Source: Streptomyces sp. MMG1121 (GTDB lineage: Bacteria; Actinomycetota; Actinomycetes; Streptomycetales; Streptomycetaceae). From it: a stretch of DNA of 64,000 nt. A program made the translations under genes and the position numbers. The DNA lies in NCBI RefSeq assembly GCF_001280015.1, contig NZ_LGDV01000213.1:186001-250000 (forward strand), read 5' to 3'. This document shows positions 43,772 through 52,076 of the stretch, piece after piece (the first letter of the stretch is position 1; each line of letters begins with the position of its first letter). The notes under the pieces are model-generated. The model saw only the letters and a program-made list of their open reading frames with translations, did no database searches and was not told the origin of the DNA.

Positions 43772-45538
43772 ATGTCGATCCGTACGGACAACAAGCCCGC
43801 CGAGACGGTGGAGCGCACACCGCTGGTGGCAAGGCTGCCCGGGCGTCTGAGCCGGTTCTCCTGGGTGGACGCGGCGGTCGCCGCCGCCGTGCTGGTGCTC
43901 CTGTACGTGGTGCTGCGCGTGGGGCACGGCACCACCGTCGCCTTCAACACCCACCAGAACGTCAAGGTGGACACCGACCCGACGCAGCTGCCGTACGACG
44001 CGGCGCGTTCGCTGCTGCGGATGTTCGCCGCGCTGGCCGCGTCGATCGTCTTCACCTTCGGCTACGCCTACGCCGCCGCCAAGAGCAGAAGGCTGGAGCG
44101 GATCCTCATCCCGGCCCTCGACATCCTGCAGTCCGTACCGGTGCTGGGCTTCCTCACGGTGGCGGTCACCGGATTCATCGCCCTGTTCCCCGGCTCGCTG
44201 CTGGGCCTGGAGTGCGCGTCGATCTTCGCGATCTTCACCTCGCAGGCGTGGAACATGACGTTCGGCTTCTACTACTCGCTGACCTCCCTCCCGCGTGAAC
44301 TCGACGAACTGTCACGGTCGTTCGGGTTCACCCGCTGGATGCGGTTCTGGAAGGTGGAGGTCCCGGCCGGGACGATCGGCCTGGTCTGGAACGGCATGAT
44401 GAGCTTCGGCGGCGGCTGGTTCTTCCTGGTCGCCTCGGAGGCGATCAGCGTCAACAACCAGCAGTACGCGCTGCCCGGCGTCGGCTCCTACGCCGGTGCC
44501 GCGATCACCGACGGCGACCTCGGCAAGGTCGGCTGGGCCATCCTGACCATGGCGGTCATGGTGATCGGCGTCAACTTCCTGTTCTGGCGGCCGCTGACCG
44601 CGTGGGCGGAGAAGTTCAAGAACGAGCAGTCCGAGGCCGGCGAGATCCAGCGGTCCGCCGTCCTCGACCTCCTGCGCCGCTCGCACTGGCCGCAGGTGCT
44701 GGGCCGGCTGCTGCGGCCCGTGGGACGCGCGCTGAGCACCGCCGGCCGGGTCCTCGGCCGCGACGACCGCCCGCTCGTCGTCGACCGCACGAGACAGCGC
44801 ACCGGCGACATCGCCTTCACCCTCGTCGCCGGCGGTCTGATCCTGTGGGGCCTGATCGACCTCGGCCACTACCTCCACGACCGCACCGGCCTCGGCGTTT
44901 TCGGCGAACCGCTGCTGCTCGGCCTGGCCACCCTGGCCCGTGTGGTGGTCCTCGTCGCGCTGGCCACCGTGGTCTGGGTGCCGATCGGCGTGAAGATCGG
45001 CTTCTCGCCGCGGCTGACCCGGATCGCCCAGCCGGTCGTACAGGTGCTGGCGTCCTTCCCGGCCAACTTCCTCTTCCCGCTGGCGGTGTGGTTCTTCCTG
45101 CGGACCGGACTGTCCATCGACCTCGGCGGCACACTGCTGATGGCGCTCGGTGCCCAGTGGTACATCCTGTTCAACACGATCGCCGGCGCCATGGCCATCC
45201 CGAGCGACCTGCGCGAGGCGATGGACGACCTGGGCGTGAGCGGCCTGCAGCGCTGGCGGCGTCTGATCATCCCGGGGATCTTCCCGTCGTACGTCACCGG
45301 CGGCATCACCGCGTCCGGCGGCGCCTGGAACGCCTCGATCGTCTCCGAGGTGGTCACGTTCGGCGGCACCACCCTCACGGCCACCGGCCTGGGCGCGTAC
45401 ATCGCGAAGGCCACCGCGAGCGGCGACTACCCGCATCTGCTCGCGGGGGTCGCGGTGATGAGCCTCTACGTCGTCGGGCTGAACCGGCTGCTGTGGCGCC
45501 GTCTGTACCGACTGGCCGAGACCCGCTACTCCCTCTGA
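43772..45538 (+). CDS. Fused two-domain ABC transporter permease
   Basis: The 588-residue membrane protein contains two BPD_transp_1 domains in tandem. Each half has an EAA-type loop: LPRELDELSRSFGFTRWMRF with WKVEVPAGTIG in the first, IPSDLREAMDDLGVSGLQRW with RRLIIPGIFP in the second. This gives about 12 helices and a complete channel in one chain. It resembles NitT/TauT-type permeases that pair with an ATPase carrying an AAA-associated C-terminal domain. No substrate-binding protein is encoded nearby. GTG 43769 is an alternative start. The substrate is unknown; the neighbours suggest a cation. Confidence 0.87.
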   Translation: MSIRTDNKPAETVERTPLVARLPGRLSRFSWVDAAVAAAVLVLLYVVLRVGHGTTVAFNTHQNVKVDTDPTQLPYDAARSLLRMFAALAASIVFTFGYAYAAAKSRRLERILIPALDILQSVPVLGFLTVAVTGFIALFPGSLLGLECASIFAIFTSQAWNMTFGFYYSLTSLPRELDELSRSFGFTRWMRFWKVEVPAGTIGLVWNGMMSFGGGWFFLVASEAISVNNQQYALPGVGSYAGAAITDGDLGKVGWAILTMAVMVIGVNFLFWRPLTAWAEKFKNEQSEAGEIQRSAVLDLLRRSHWPQVLGRLLRPVGRALSTAGRVLGRDDRPLVVDRTRQRTGDIAFTLVAGGLILWGLIDLGHYLHDRTGLGVFGEPLLLGLATLARVVVLVALATVVWVPIGVKIGFSPRLTRIAQPVVQVLASFPANFLFPLAVWFFLRTGLSIDLGGTLLMALGAQWYILFNTIAGAMAIPSDLREAMDDLGVSGLQRWRRLIIPGIFPSYVTGGITASGGAWNASIVSEVVTFGGTTLTATGLGAYIAKATASGDYPHLLAGVAVMSLYVVGLNRLLWRRLYRLAETRYSL

Positions 45539-45572
45539 ACTTCCTTTCCCTGAGAAACACTTGGAGCGCATC

Positions 45573-47003
45573 ATGGTGTTGAACGTCCTGCGCGACCTCC
45601 GCGCCGACCGCCGGGCCCGGGCCGGCCTCGCCCATCTGACCGCCGACGGGCCCCGCCGCCCCGCCGACGGCGAGCTGCTGCTGGAGACCGTCGGCCTCAC
45701 CAAGTCGTACGCCGGTGCCGACGGCGAACTGCCCGTCCTGTCCGGCATCGACCTCCAGGTCCGCGCCGGTGAGGTCGTCGCCCTGCTCGGCAAGTCGGGC
45801 TCGGGCAAGTCCACCCTGCTGCGCTGCCTGGCCGGGCTCGTGCCCGCCAGTTCCGGCAGCGTCAGCTACAAGGGGACCCCGCTCACCGGCGCCAACCCGG
45901 GCACGGCCATGGTGTTCCAGACCTTCGCGCTGCTGCCCTGGCTGACCGTGCAGCAGAACGTCGAACTCGGTTTGGAGGCCAAGGGGGTTCCGGCCGCCGA
46001 GCGCGCGGACGCCGCCCGCCAGGCCATCGACCTGATCGGTCTGGACGGCTTCGAGTCCGCCTATCCCAAGGAGCTGTCCGGCGGCATGCGCCAGCGCGTC
46101 GGCTTCGCACGCGCCCTCGTCGTGGAGCCGGACGTGCTGATGATGGACGAGCCGTTCTCCGCCCTCGACGTCCTGACCGCAGAGAACCTGCGCGGCGAGC
46201 TGATGGAGCTGTGGGAGTCCGGCCGGTTCCCCACCCGCGCCATCGTCCTGGTCACCCACAACATCGAGGAGGCCGTGCTGCTGGCCGACCGGATCGTCGT
46301 CCTGGGCGCCCGCCCCTACGGGACGATCCGCGAGGTCTTCGAGGTCGGCCTCGACCGCCCCCGCGACCGTAACTCGGCCGCCTTCGACGACCTGATCGAC
46401 CGGGTCTACCGCACCATGACCGGCCGTCAGAAGGAGGGCCGTGTCCCCGGCCGGCACGAGGCGGTGGAGCTGGAGAAGCGCACCCCGGCGAACACCCCGC
46501 TGCCCCGGGCCAGCGTCGACGGACTGTCCGGGCTCGCGGAGCTGGTGCTCGACCGCGGCGGACGCTGCGACCTGGCCGACCTCGCCGACGAACTCGGCCT
46601 GGCCGTGGACGACCTGCTCCCCCAGGTCGACGCGCTCGACCTGCTCGGCTTCACCACGCTCAGCGGGGACGACCTGCTGCTGACCGACACGGGTACGGCG
46701 TTCGCCGATGCTGATGTGCAGGAGTCGAAGAAGATCTTCGCCGAGGCGGTCCAGCACGCCCCGCTGGTCACGCTGATCACCAAGAGCCTGCGCGGCAACT
46801 CCGGCGGAACCCTGCGCGCCGGCTTCTTCCGCGACCTGCTGGCCCACCACTTCACCGCGGAGCAGGTCACCCGCCAACTGGACACGGCCACCGACTGGGG
46901 CCGCTACGCCGAGCTGTACTCCTACGACGCGGAGCCGCAGGAGTACCGCCTCGACGAGAGCGAGGCCACGCGTCTGGCCGCCACCGCCGTGGGGCGGGAG
47001 TGA
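45573..47003 (+). CDS. ABC transporter ATPase with C-terminal AAA-associated domain
   Basis: The 476-residue product has Walker A GKSGSGKST (73-81), the Q-loop MVFQTFALLPWLTV, the signature LSGGMRQRVGFARAL, Walker B VLMMDEPFSALD and the switch VTHNIEEAV. Residues about 310-440 are an additional helical domain (LSGLAELVLDRGGRCDLADL, LHxF-like FRDLLAHHFTAEQV) matching the C-terminal AAA-associated family. It follows the permease by 34 bp and must energise it. The extra domain probably senses a ligand and gates activity. Confidence 0.9.
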   Translation: MVLNVLRDLRADRRARAGLAHLTADGPRRPADGELLLETVGLTKSYAGADGELPVLSGIDLQVRAGEVVALLGKSGSGKSTLLRCLAGLVPASSGSVSYKGTPLTGANPGTAMVFQTFALLPWLTVQQNVELGLEAKGVPAAERADAARQAIDLIGLDGFESAYPKELSGGMRQRVGFARALVVEPDVLMMDEPFSALDVLTAENLRGELMELWESGRFPTRAIVLVTHNIEEAVLLADRIVVLGARPYGTIREVFEVGLDRPRDRNSAAFDDLIDRVYRTMTGRQKEGRVPGRHEAVELEKRTPANTPLPRASVDGLSGLAELVLDRGGRCDLADLADELGLAVDDLLPQVDALDLLGFTTLSGDDLLLTDTGTAFADADVQESKKIFAEAVQHAPLVTLITKSLRGNSGGTLRAGFFRDLLAHHFTAEQVTRQLDTATDWGRYAELYSYDAEPQEYRLDESEATRLAATAVGRE

Positions 47004-47013
47004 GCCGGAGGCA

Positions 47014-47427
47014 TCAGTGCTCCGTCGCCGTCCGCCGGACCCGGGCCGCCCGTGCGGGGACGCTCCGCTCCTGCGCGGCGGCGGCTTCCACCGCCCCCGC
47101 CAGCTCCGCGTCCGCCGCGGCCACGGCCTCGTCCGTGGCCAGGACCGCGCTCTCCAGCAGCGTTCGCACCTGCGGGCCCGTGGCCCGGTAGAAGATGCGC
47201 GTGCCCTCCCGCCGCGACGTGACGAGTCCGGCCGCGCGCAGCTTCGCCAGGTGCTGGGAGGTGGCCGCGACATGCGCCTCGATCAGCTCGGCCAGCCGGC
47301 TGACCGGCAGCTCGTGCTCGCTCAGCGCCCACAACAGCCGGTAGCGCGACGGGTCGGCGACCGCCTTGAGCACCGCCACCGACCGCTCGGCCCGCTCCTC
47401 GTCCCATGACGCTACTTGCGCTCCCAT
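47014..47427 (-). CDS. ArsR-family regulator controlling the ABC/MgtC region (probable)
   Basis: The 137-residue product is a winged-helix repressor: VLKAVADPSRYRLLWALSEH, RLAELIEAHVAATSQHLAKL, RREGTRIFYRATGPQVRTLL. The C-terminal tail includes histidine (ATEH) and acidic residues but no CxC box. Its ATG has no RBS and lies 6 nt after a TACCAT -10-like hexamer, so the mRNA may be leaderless. The start codon is inside a TTGC-N8-GCAA palindrome, suggesting autoregulation. The gene ends 11 bp from the ATPase stop and diverges from mgtC. Confidence 0.87.
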   Translation of the reverse strand: MGAQVASWDEERAERSVAVLKAVADPSRYRLLWALSEHELPVSRLAELIEAHVAATSQHLAKLRAAGLVTSRREGTRIFYRATGPQVRTLLESAVLATDEAVAAADAELAGAVEAAAAQERSVPARAARVRRTATEH

Positions 47428-47434
47428 GCAAATA
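47413..47434. promoter_or_regulatory. Operator over the arsR start
   Basis: TACTTGCG-CTCCCA-TGCAAATA is an imperfect inverted repeat covering the arsR ATG and facing the mgtC promoter. The same element occurs at 43420-43440. Confidence 0.6.
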
Positions 47435-47643
47435 TGGTAGCCGGTCGCACGCACAACGCCCTGCGCCGTCGCACAGCCGGGCCACGACGCCTCGCACCGC
47501 CGGCGACGACGCGCGACAGGCCCACCGCCCCCCTGTCCCCCGACTCCTCGGGCATCCGGCAGCCCCTCCCCCGGCCCCACGGCCGGGCGGGCCCCGTCCT
47601 GCCCCCGACCTGTCCCGCTCCCGCGGGGCGAGGGGAGCTTCCC

Positions 47644-48372
47644 ATGGCGAACCTGACCACCTTCGACTTCGCGGTCCGTCTCGCCGTGGGCGTCGCCTGC
47701 GGCGCCCTGATCGGTGTCGAGCGCCAGTGGCGCGCCCGTACGGCCGGACTGCGCACCAACGCCCTGGTGGCCGTCGGCGCCACCCTCTTCGTCCTCTACA
47801 GCGAGGCCGTCGGCGACGCCGGCAGCCCGACCCGGGTCGCCTCCTACGTCGTCTCCGGCATCGGATTCCTCGGCGGCGGCGTCATCCTTCGCGAGGGCGG
47901 GGGCGTACGCGGCCTCAACACCGCGGCCACCCTGTGGTGTTCGGCCGCGGTCGGCGTGCTGGCCGCCTCCGGCCGGCTGGCGCTGTGCCTCATCGCGACG
48001 GCCACCGTCCTCGCCGTACACGTGCTGCTGCGCCCGGCGGGCCGGCTGATCGACCGTGTTCCGCAGCGCGACCCAGACAACGAGGGCGTACGCGCCACCG
48101 TGCACCTGATCTGCGAGCGCGCCGACGAGACACACGTGCGGGCGCTGCTGTCCCAGGCACTCGCGAGCGACGGGCTGGCACCCACCGGCCTCAGGGTGCG
48201 GCGCGACGACGAGTCAAGCACCAGCCTGCGGGCAGCCGTCGCCCTGAACGGTGACCCCGCCCGGGCCCTGGAGCAGCTCGTCGCCCGGCTGTCCCTGGAG
48301 CCCGGCGTACGTGATCTGCACTGGCACCTGGACGACATGCCCCTCGACACGGAGCGGGAGGCGGTGGCATGA
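47644..48372 (+). CDS. MgtC/SapB-family membrane protein
   Basis: The 242-residue product has the MgtC core: RLAVGVACGALIGVERQWRA, AGLRTNALVAVGATLFVLYS, YVVSGIGFLGGGVILREGGG and VRGLNTAATLWCSAAVGVLA, then an ACT-like soluble C-terminus (about 150-242). MgtC proteins help survival in low Mg2+ and modulate membrane ATPases in pathogens. The start ATG 47644 has GAGGGGAG. It is preceded by about 210 nt of possible leader; a 70-codon in-frame extension to 47434 is open but Pro/Arg-rich. Divergent from arsR. Confidence 0.9.
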   Translation: MANLTTFDFAVRLAVGVACGALIGVERQWRARTAGLRTNALVAVGATLFVLYSEAVGDAGSPTRVASYVVSGIGFLGGGVILREGGGVRGLNTAATLWCSAAVGVLAASGRLALCLIATATVLAVHVLLRPAGRLIDRVPQRDPDNEGVRATVHLICERADETHVRALLSQALASDGLAPTGLRVRRDDESSTSLRAAVALNGDPARALEQLVARLSLEPGVRDLHWHLDDMPLDTEREAVA

Positions 48373-48554
48373 GCGGACTCGGCATCCCGCGCGCCCGCCA
48401 CGCCGTCCGGCGGTCCGCGCGGCAAGGGGCGGCGAACGCCCCGATGCCGTCCGCCGGCTCCGCGAGCGCCCTGCGGGCCGGGCTCGCCGCCCGCACCGCC
48501 GGGCTCCGCCGAGCCGCACGCGCGGCCTGGCCGGCGGGACGGCCGAGCACGTGA
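48369..48554 (+). CDS. Small basic ORF overlapping the mgtC stop
   Basis: A 61-codon frame opens within the mgtC stop (ATGA) and is arginine/alanine-rich. Translational coupling would allow expression, but no domain is visible and its composition is also what a GC-rich noncoding frame would give. The remaining interval to 48698 is empty. Confidence 0.25.
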   Translation: MSGLGIPRARHAVRRSARQGAANAPMPSAGSASALRAGLAARTAGLRRAARAAWPAGRPST

Positions 48555-48698
48555 TCGCCGCCGACGGGCGGGTACCCGTGGTGGTCGTACACCACGGGAG
48601 CGCGGCCGGGCACGCGCCGCGGCATGCCGAGGACAGGCGGGCGTGACACACGGCGTCAACGGGCCTGGCCGGCGGACGGCGGACGGCCGTGCCCACCG

Positions 48699-50045
48699 TC
48701 AGCGCCTGGCCGACGCTCCGGTCAGGACCTTCAGCGCGACCGCGGGATGGAACAGCGCGGCCGGGGAGGCCAGCATGTTCACGACGCGTACGAACCTCGC
48801 CCACACGGCCGCGTCCTTCACCGCCACCTCGAAGAGGCGGGTGTTGTACCAGTGGGCGAAGCGCGCGGCGAGGGTCCGGCCGTCCGGGTTCCACATCAGG
48901 TCCGCGTTGGTGGACAGCGCCCACGGGCCCAGCAGCAGACGGGCCAGCTTCTTCTGGAATTGGCCGGCGAGCCCGTCCAGGTGCCCGGACGCGCCGTGGC
49001 GTTCCAGCATGCCCTGCAGGAGTTGCGCCTCCATCGCGGCCACCGTCTGGCCCTGGGCGTAGACGGGGTTGAAGACACAGACGGCATCGCCCACGGCGAT
49101 GAGCCGGTCCGGCCAGTCCCGTACGGCATGGTACGGCCGCCACTGGTTGTCGGCGTTGGTGTAGCGGTGGGTGGCCTCCTGGACGGTGCGCCGGCTGAGC
49201 TGCTTGGCCAGGTGCGGGATGTCCAGGCTCGCGGCGAACGCCAGGTAGCCCTCGTCGTCGGTCGGCGGCTGGTCCTCGAAGCCGAACAGCGAGCAGGTCC
49301 ACCGGTTGCGCTCCACGGCGAACAGGACCCCGCCCCGGCGCACCCGGGGAGCGGACAGCATCTGGTAGGCGACCTGGAAGCCGGGGTGGCCGGGGTCGCT
49401 CTCGTCCGGTCGGTCGAAGGTCATCGACGTATAGGTGACCTTCGCCTTCACAGTCCGTTTGGGCGGCACGGTGATGCCCAGGGCGGCCAGCCAGTCCGCC
49501 AGGGAGCTGGACCGTCCGCTGGCATCGACGACCAGATCGGCGGCCAGCTCGAACGGCTCCGCGCCCTGCGACCGGCAGGTCACACCGCTCACCCGGCCCG
49601 AGGAGTCCCGGAGCAGACCCGTGCCCTGGGTGGACGGCATCAGTCTGACCTGGGGCAGGGCGAGCACCTTGCGTCGCAGCCGGCGTTCCAGCTCGTCACG
49701 GGTGAAGGTCTGGATCCGGACGCCCGTGCGCACGCGTGGCGCGAGGCCGACCGGCAGCAGGAAGTCGCTGCCCTCTCCGTAGTCGAACACCGGCGCTCCC
49801 GCCTGCCTCAACTCCTCACGCAGTCCCGGGAACAGCCGCTCGAGGATCTCCCCGCCCTTGGCCAGCATCGCGTGCGCGTGATAGCCTTGCGGGGCGCCCG
49901 GATGCACGCCGGTGTCCTCGTCGACGGCGTCCCGTTCCACGAGGACGACCTGCGCGAAGAAGTCGCTCAGCACCCGCGCGGTCACCAGTCCGGCGTAGCT
50001 GCCGCCGATGACAACTGCTGTGCCCCAAGGGCGATCCGTACTCAA
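48699..50045 (-). CDS. FAD-dependent monooxygenase/oxidoreductase
   Basis: The 448-residue product begins with a dinucleotide-binding motif VVIGGSYAGLVTARVLSDFF and VVLVERD, has a DLVVDASGRSSSLADWLAAL block and ends with the GD-type motif PDRLIAVGDAVCVFNPVYAQ. This is the group-A flavin hydroxylase or tryptophan-halogenase-like (NAD(P)/FAD) fold. No WxWxIP halogenase motif is present, so oxygenation or oxidation of a small molecule is likelier. TTG 50045 was chosen because GGGAG is well spaced; an upstream GTG at 50114 is possible. Confidence 0.82.
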   Translation of the reverse strand: MSTDRPWGTAVVIGGSYAGLVTARVLSDFFAQVVLVERDAVDEDTGVHPGAPQGYHAHAMLAKGGEILERLFPGLREELRQAGAPVFDYGEGSDFLLPVGLAPRVRTGVRIQTFTRDELERRLRRKVLALPQVRLMPSTQGTGLLRDSSGRVSGVTCRSQGAEPFELAADLVVDASGRSSSLADWLAALGITVPPKRTVKAKVTYTSMTFDRPDESDPGHPGFQVAYQMLSAPRVRRGGVLFAVERNRWTCSLFGFEDQPPTDDEGYLAFAASLDIPHLAKQLSRRTVQEATHRYTNADNQWRPYHAVRDWPDRLIAVGDAVCVFNPVYAQGQTVAAMEAQLLQGMLERHGASGHLDGLAGQFQKKLARLLLGPWALSTNADLMWNPDGRTLAARFAHWYNTRLFEVAVKDAAVWARFVRVVNMLASPAALFHPAVALKVLTGASARR

Positions 50046-50186
50046 GTCGTCTCCCACACGTGACCGGGCCAGGGCGTCCGCACGGGTCAACGGCGGCGCG
50101 GAGGCACCGGGCACGGGGCTCGGGAAGCACTCGGGGAGCGCGTTGCGGGCTCACGATCCCGCTCGTGCCGCCGCGGTGACGTCGGC

Positions 50187-51938
50187 TCAGCCCTCGATCG
50201 TGACGGACAGGATCGCCCCGATGAAGCCTCCGGTCCCCGTCTGAACGCCGTGCCAGGTGTCGCCCGCCTGCGGCCTGGTGCCGTACATCTTGAAGAAGAA
50301 CAGGGGATCGCCGCCGGACGCGGTGGTGTTGCGGACGCCGGGGTCGCGGCGGGCGTAGTTCTCCATGGTGACGTAGTCGTTGCCGCTGGTCGCCACGGTG
50401 GCGCCGAAGTGGTACTCGAAGGTGCTGTCCCGGTCGCGGTCGCTCTCCTGCTGCGCGTCGCCGTAGCCGACCGTCACCAGTGCGGAGCCGGGAGGCGGGG
50501 GCGGCAGGAACTCGTTGAGGCCCAACTGCCTCAGGGCCGCGTCCAGTTGGGGCGAGTTGGCCGCCTTCAGGTCCTGGAAGGTGCGGCTCATCTGCTGGGA
50601 GTAGGCCAGGTACGCCTGCTGGTCCCCGGCGACTCCCTTGCGGAAGGCCTCCTCGACCCCGTCGAGATGCTGGGTACCGCTGTCCTCGACGAGGTCGAGG
50701 ACTCGGGCCAGGAAGTTCTCCCAGGCCTTGATGCCCTGGGCCGACAGGCCCTTCTTGCCGGTGACGAACTCCGCCATCTCGTTGCAGCGCTGCGGGGTGA
50801 GGACAGACAGACCGGTCGCCTTCTTCGTCATGCCCACCTTTCCGGCCAGGCCGGCTCGCTTGTTCTCCACCACCGGCTTGACCTGGTACAGCCGCCGCTC
50901 TCCCGACTCGCCCTCCACACGCAGATAGCGGGTGCCCCGGCGAAGCTGTACGCGTCCGGCGAGCGCCTCGTTGGCCTGTCGGATGTGCTCCTCGGTGGCG
51001 AAGAAGACCTTGGACTCGCCCGGTCCCTGCTCGATCGCGAGATCGAAGGCGTCCGAGAGGCGCAACCGGACACTGCCGTTGAAGACGATGTTGGCCGTCC
51101 GCGTCCCGGCGTCGGAGAAGTAGCTGCCGCCTGCCTCATCCTGGCTGGGGAAGAAGTGGTCGTCGCTCTCGGCGGACTTGTTGGAGCCGATCGACGCACG
51201 CCGGTGCTTGGTGGGGTAGTTCTCGGCGCCGGGTTCGATCTCGACGTAGCGCTGGACGGCCGCTCCCGCGCCGTCGCTCCTGTCGGTCGCGCGCTGCAGG
51301 GCCGGGGCGGGCGCGCCGCCCGCCATGACGCGGTGTGCGGTGGCCTCGGCCTCCCGCTCGAACCGGTCGGAGGGGTCACTCAGACTCAGGCCCTGACCCG
51401 TGTCGGTACCGGAGACGGGCCCTGAACGCTGCTGGACGACATGGGTGAGTTCATGCGCGAGCGTGTGCTTGTCCGACCCGTTCTCGCCGATGACGATGTG
51501 CCGGCCGGAGGTGTACGCGCGGGCGCCGATCTCGCTCGCCGAGCGCTGGGCGGCGGCGCCCGAGTGCACGCGTACGTCGCCGAAGTCGGCGCCGCCGAAG
51601 CGGTTCTCCATCTCGGTGCGGACGCCGGAGTCCAGCGGCCGGCCCGGGGAGCGCAGCACGTCGTGCACGCTGGATTGGCGCTGTACGTCGGGCACAGCGG
51701 ACTCCCGCCGCGCGGCCGGATCGTGGTCGCCCTCGGCGCGGTGCTCGTGCTCCGGCCCGGACAGCAGACGGGCCACCGCCGCGTTCCCCACGGTGCGTTG
51801 CAGGGCCCGCACCGCAGCCGGGGACAGCCGTCCCACCGGGGCGGAGGCAGGCGCCGGGGAGCGCGAGCCGACGGCCGGCCTGCCGGACCGGGCCCTCGCC
51901 TCGTCGGTGGTGGCGCCCGGCTGCTCGTGCTTGCGCAT
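50187..51938 (-). CDS. DUF4157 protein with an unassigned C-terminal effector-like domain
   Basis: The 583-residue product has a disordered N-terminus with ALQRTVGNAAVARLLS (46-60) and VQRQSSVHDVLRSPGRPLD, then the DUF4157 domain with the zinc motif LAHELTHVVQQR (HExxH 162-166). DUF4157 proteins are a recurrent cargo or toxin class of extracellular contractile injection systems. Residues 230-583 match no domain I can name but contain TPQRCNEMAEFVTGKKG (Cys385), STFEYHFGATVATSGNDYVT (His510) and MENYARRDPG (Asn527), the order of a papain-like Cys-His-Asn/Asp site. No injection genes are nearby. The function is inferred. Confidence 0.8.
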   Translation of the reverse strand: MRKHEQPGATTDEARARSGRPAVGSRSPAPASAPVGRLSPAAVRALQRTVGNAAVARLLSGPEHEHRAEGDHDPAARRESAVPDVQRQSSVHDVLRSPGRPLDSGVRTEMENRFGGADFGDVRVHSGAAAQRSASEIGARAYTSGRHIVIGENGSDKHTLAHELTHVVQQRSGPVSGTDTGQGLSLSDPSDRFEREAEATAHRVMAGGAPAPALQRATDRSDGAGAAVQRYVEIEPGAENYPTKHRRASIGSNKSAESDDHFFPSQDEAGGSYFSDAGTRTANIVFNGSVRLRLSDAFDLAIEQGPGESKVFFATEEHIRQANEALAGRVQLRRGTRYLRVEGESGERRLYQVKPVVENKRAGLAGKVGMTKKATGLSVLTPQRCNEMAEFVTGKKGLSAQGIKAWENFLARVLDLVEDSGTQHLDGVEEAFRKGVAGDQQAYLAYSQQMSRTFQDLKAANSPQLDAALRQLGLNEFLPPPPPGSALVTVGYGDAQQESDRDRDSTFEYHFGATVATSGNDYVTMENYARRDPGVRNTTASGGDPLFFFKMYGTRPQAGDTWHGVQTGTGGFIGAILSVTIEG

Positions 51939-52076
51939 GGTGACCCTTCGCTGGAGGGCGGCGACAAGATCCGCACCCCAAGTCTCGCCCGCGCTCCTGG
52001 CGGAGGGGAAGCACCGGGAGGGCAGCTTCTGGGGCAGGCTCGGTCCGCACCGTGCAGACGGGCGGTGCGGCACCCT

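Noticed and set aside
47434..47643. A 70-codon N-terminal extension of the MgtC protein
   Set aside because: The frame is open and starts with ATG, but it is Pro/Arg-rich with no membrane character, while ATG 47644 has a good RBS and begins the conserved core.
48699..50045. Flavin-dependent tryptophan halogenase
   Set aside because: The WxWxIP motif and the halogenase-specific Lys context are not visible.
50187..51938. Part of an extracellular contractile injection system locus
   Set aside because: No sheath, tube, baseplate or AAA+ genes occur in the window, so only the cargo-like protein can be claimed.
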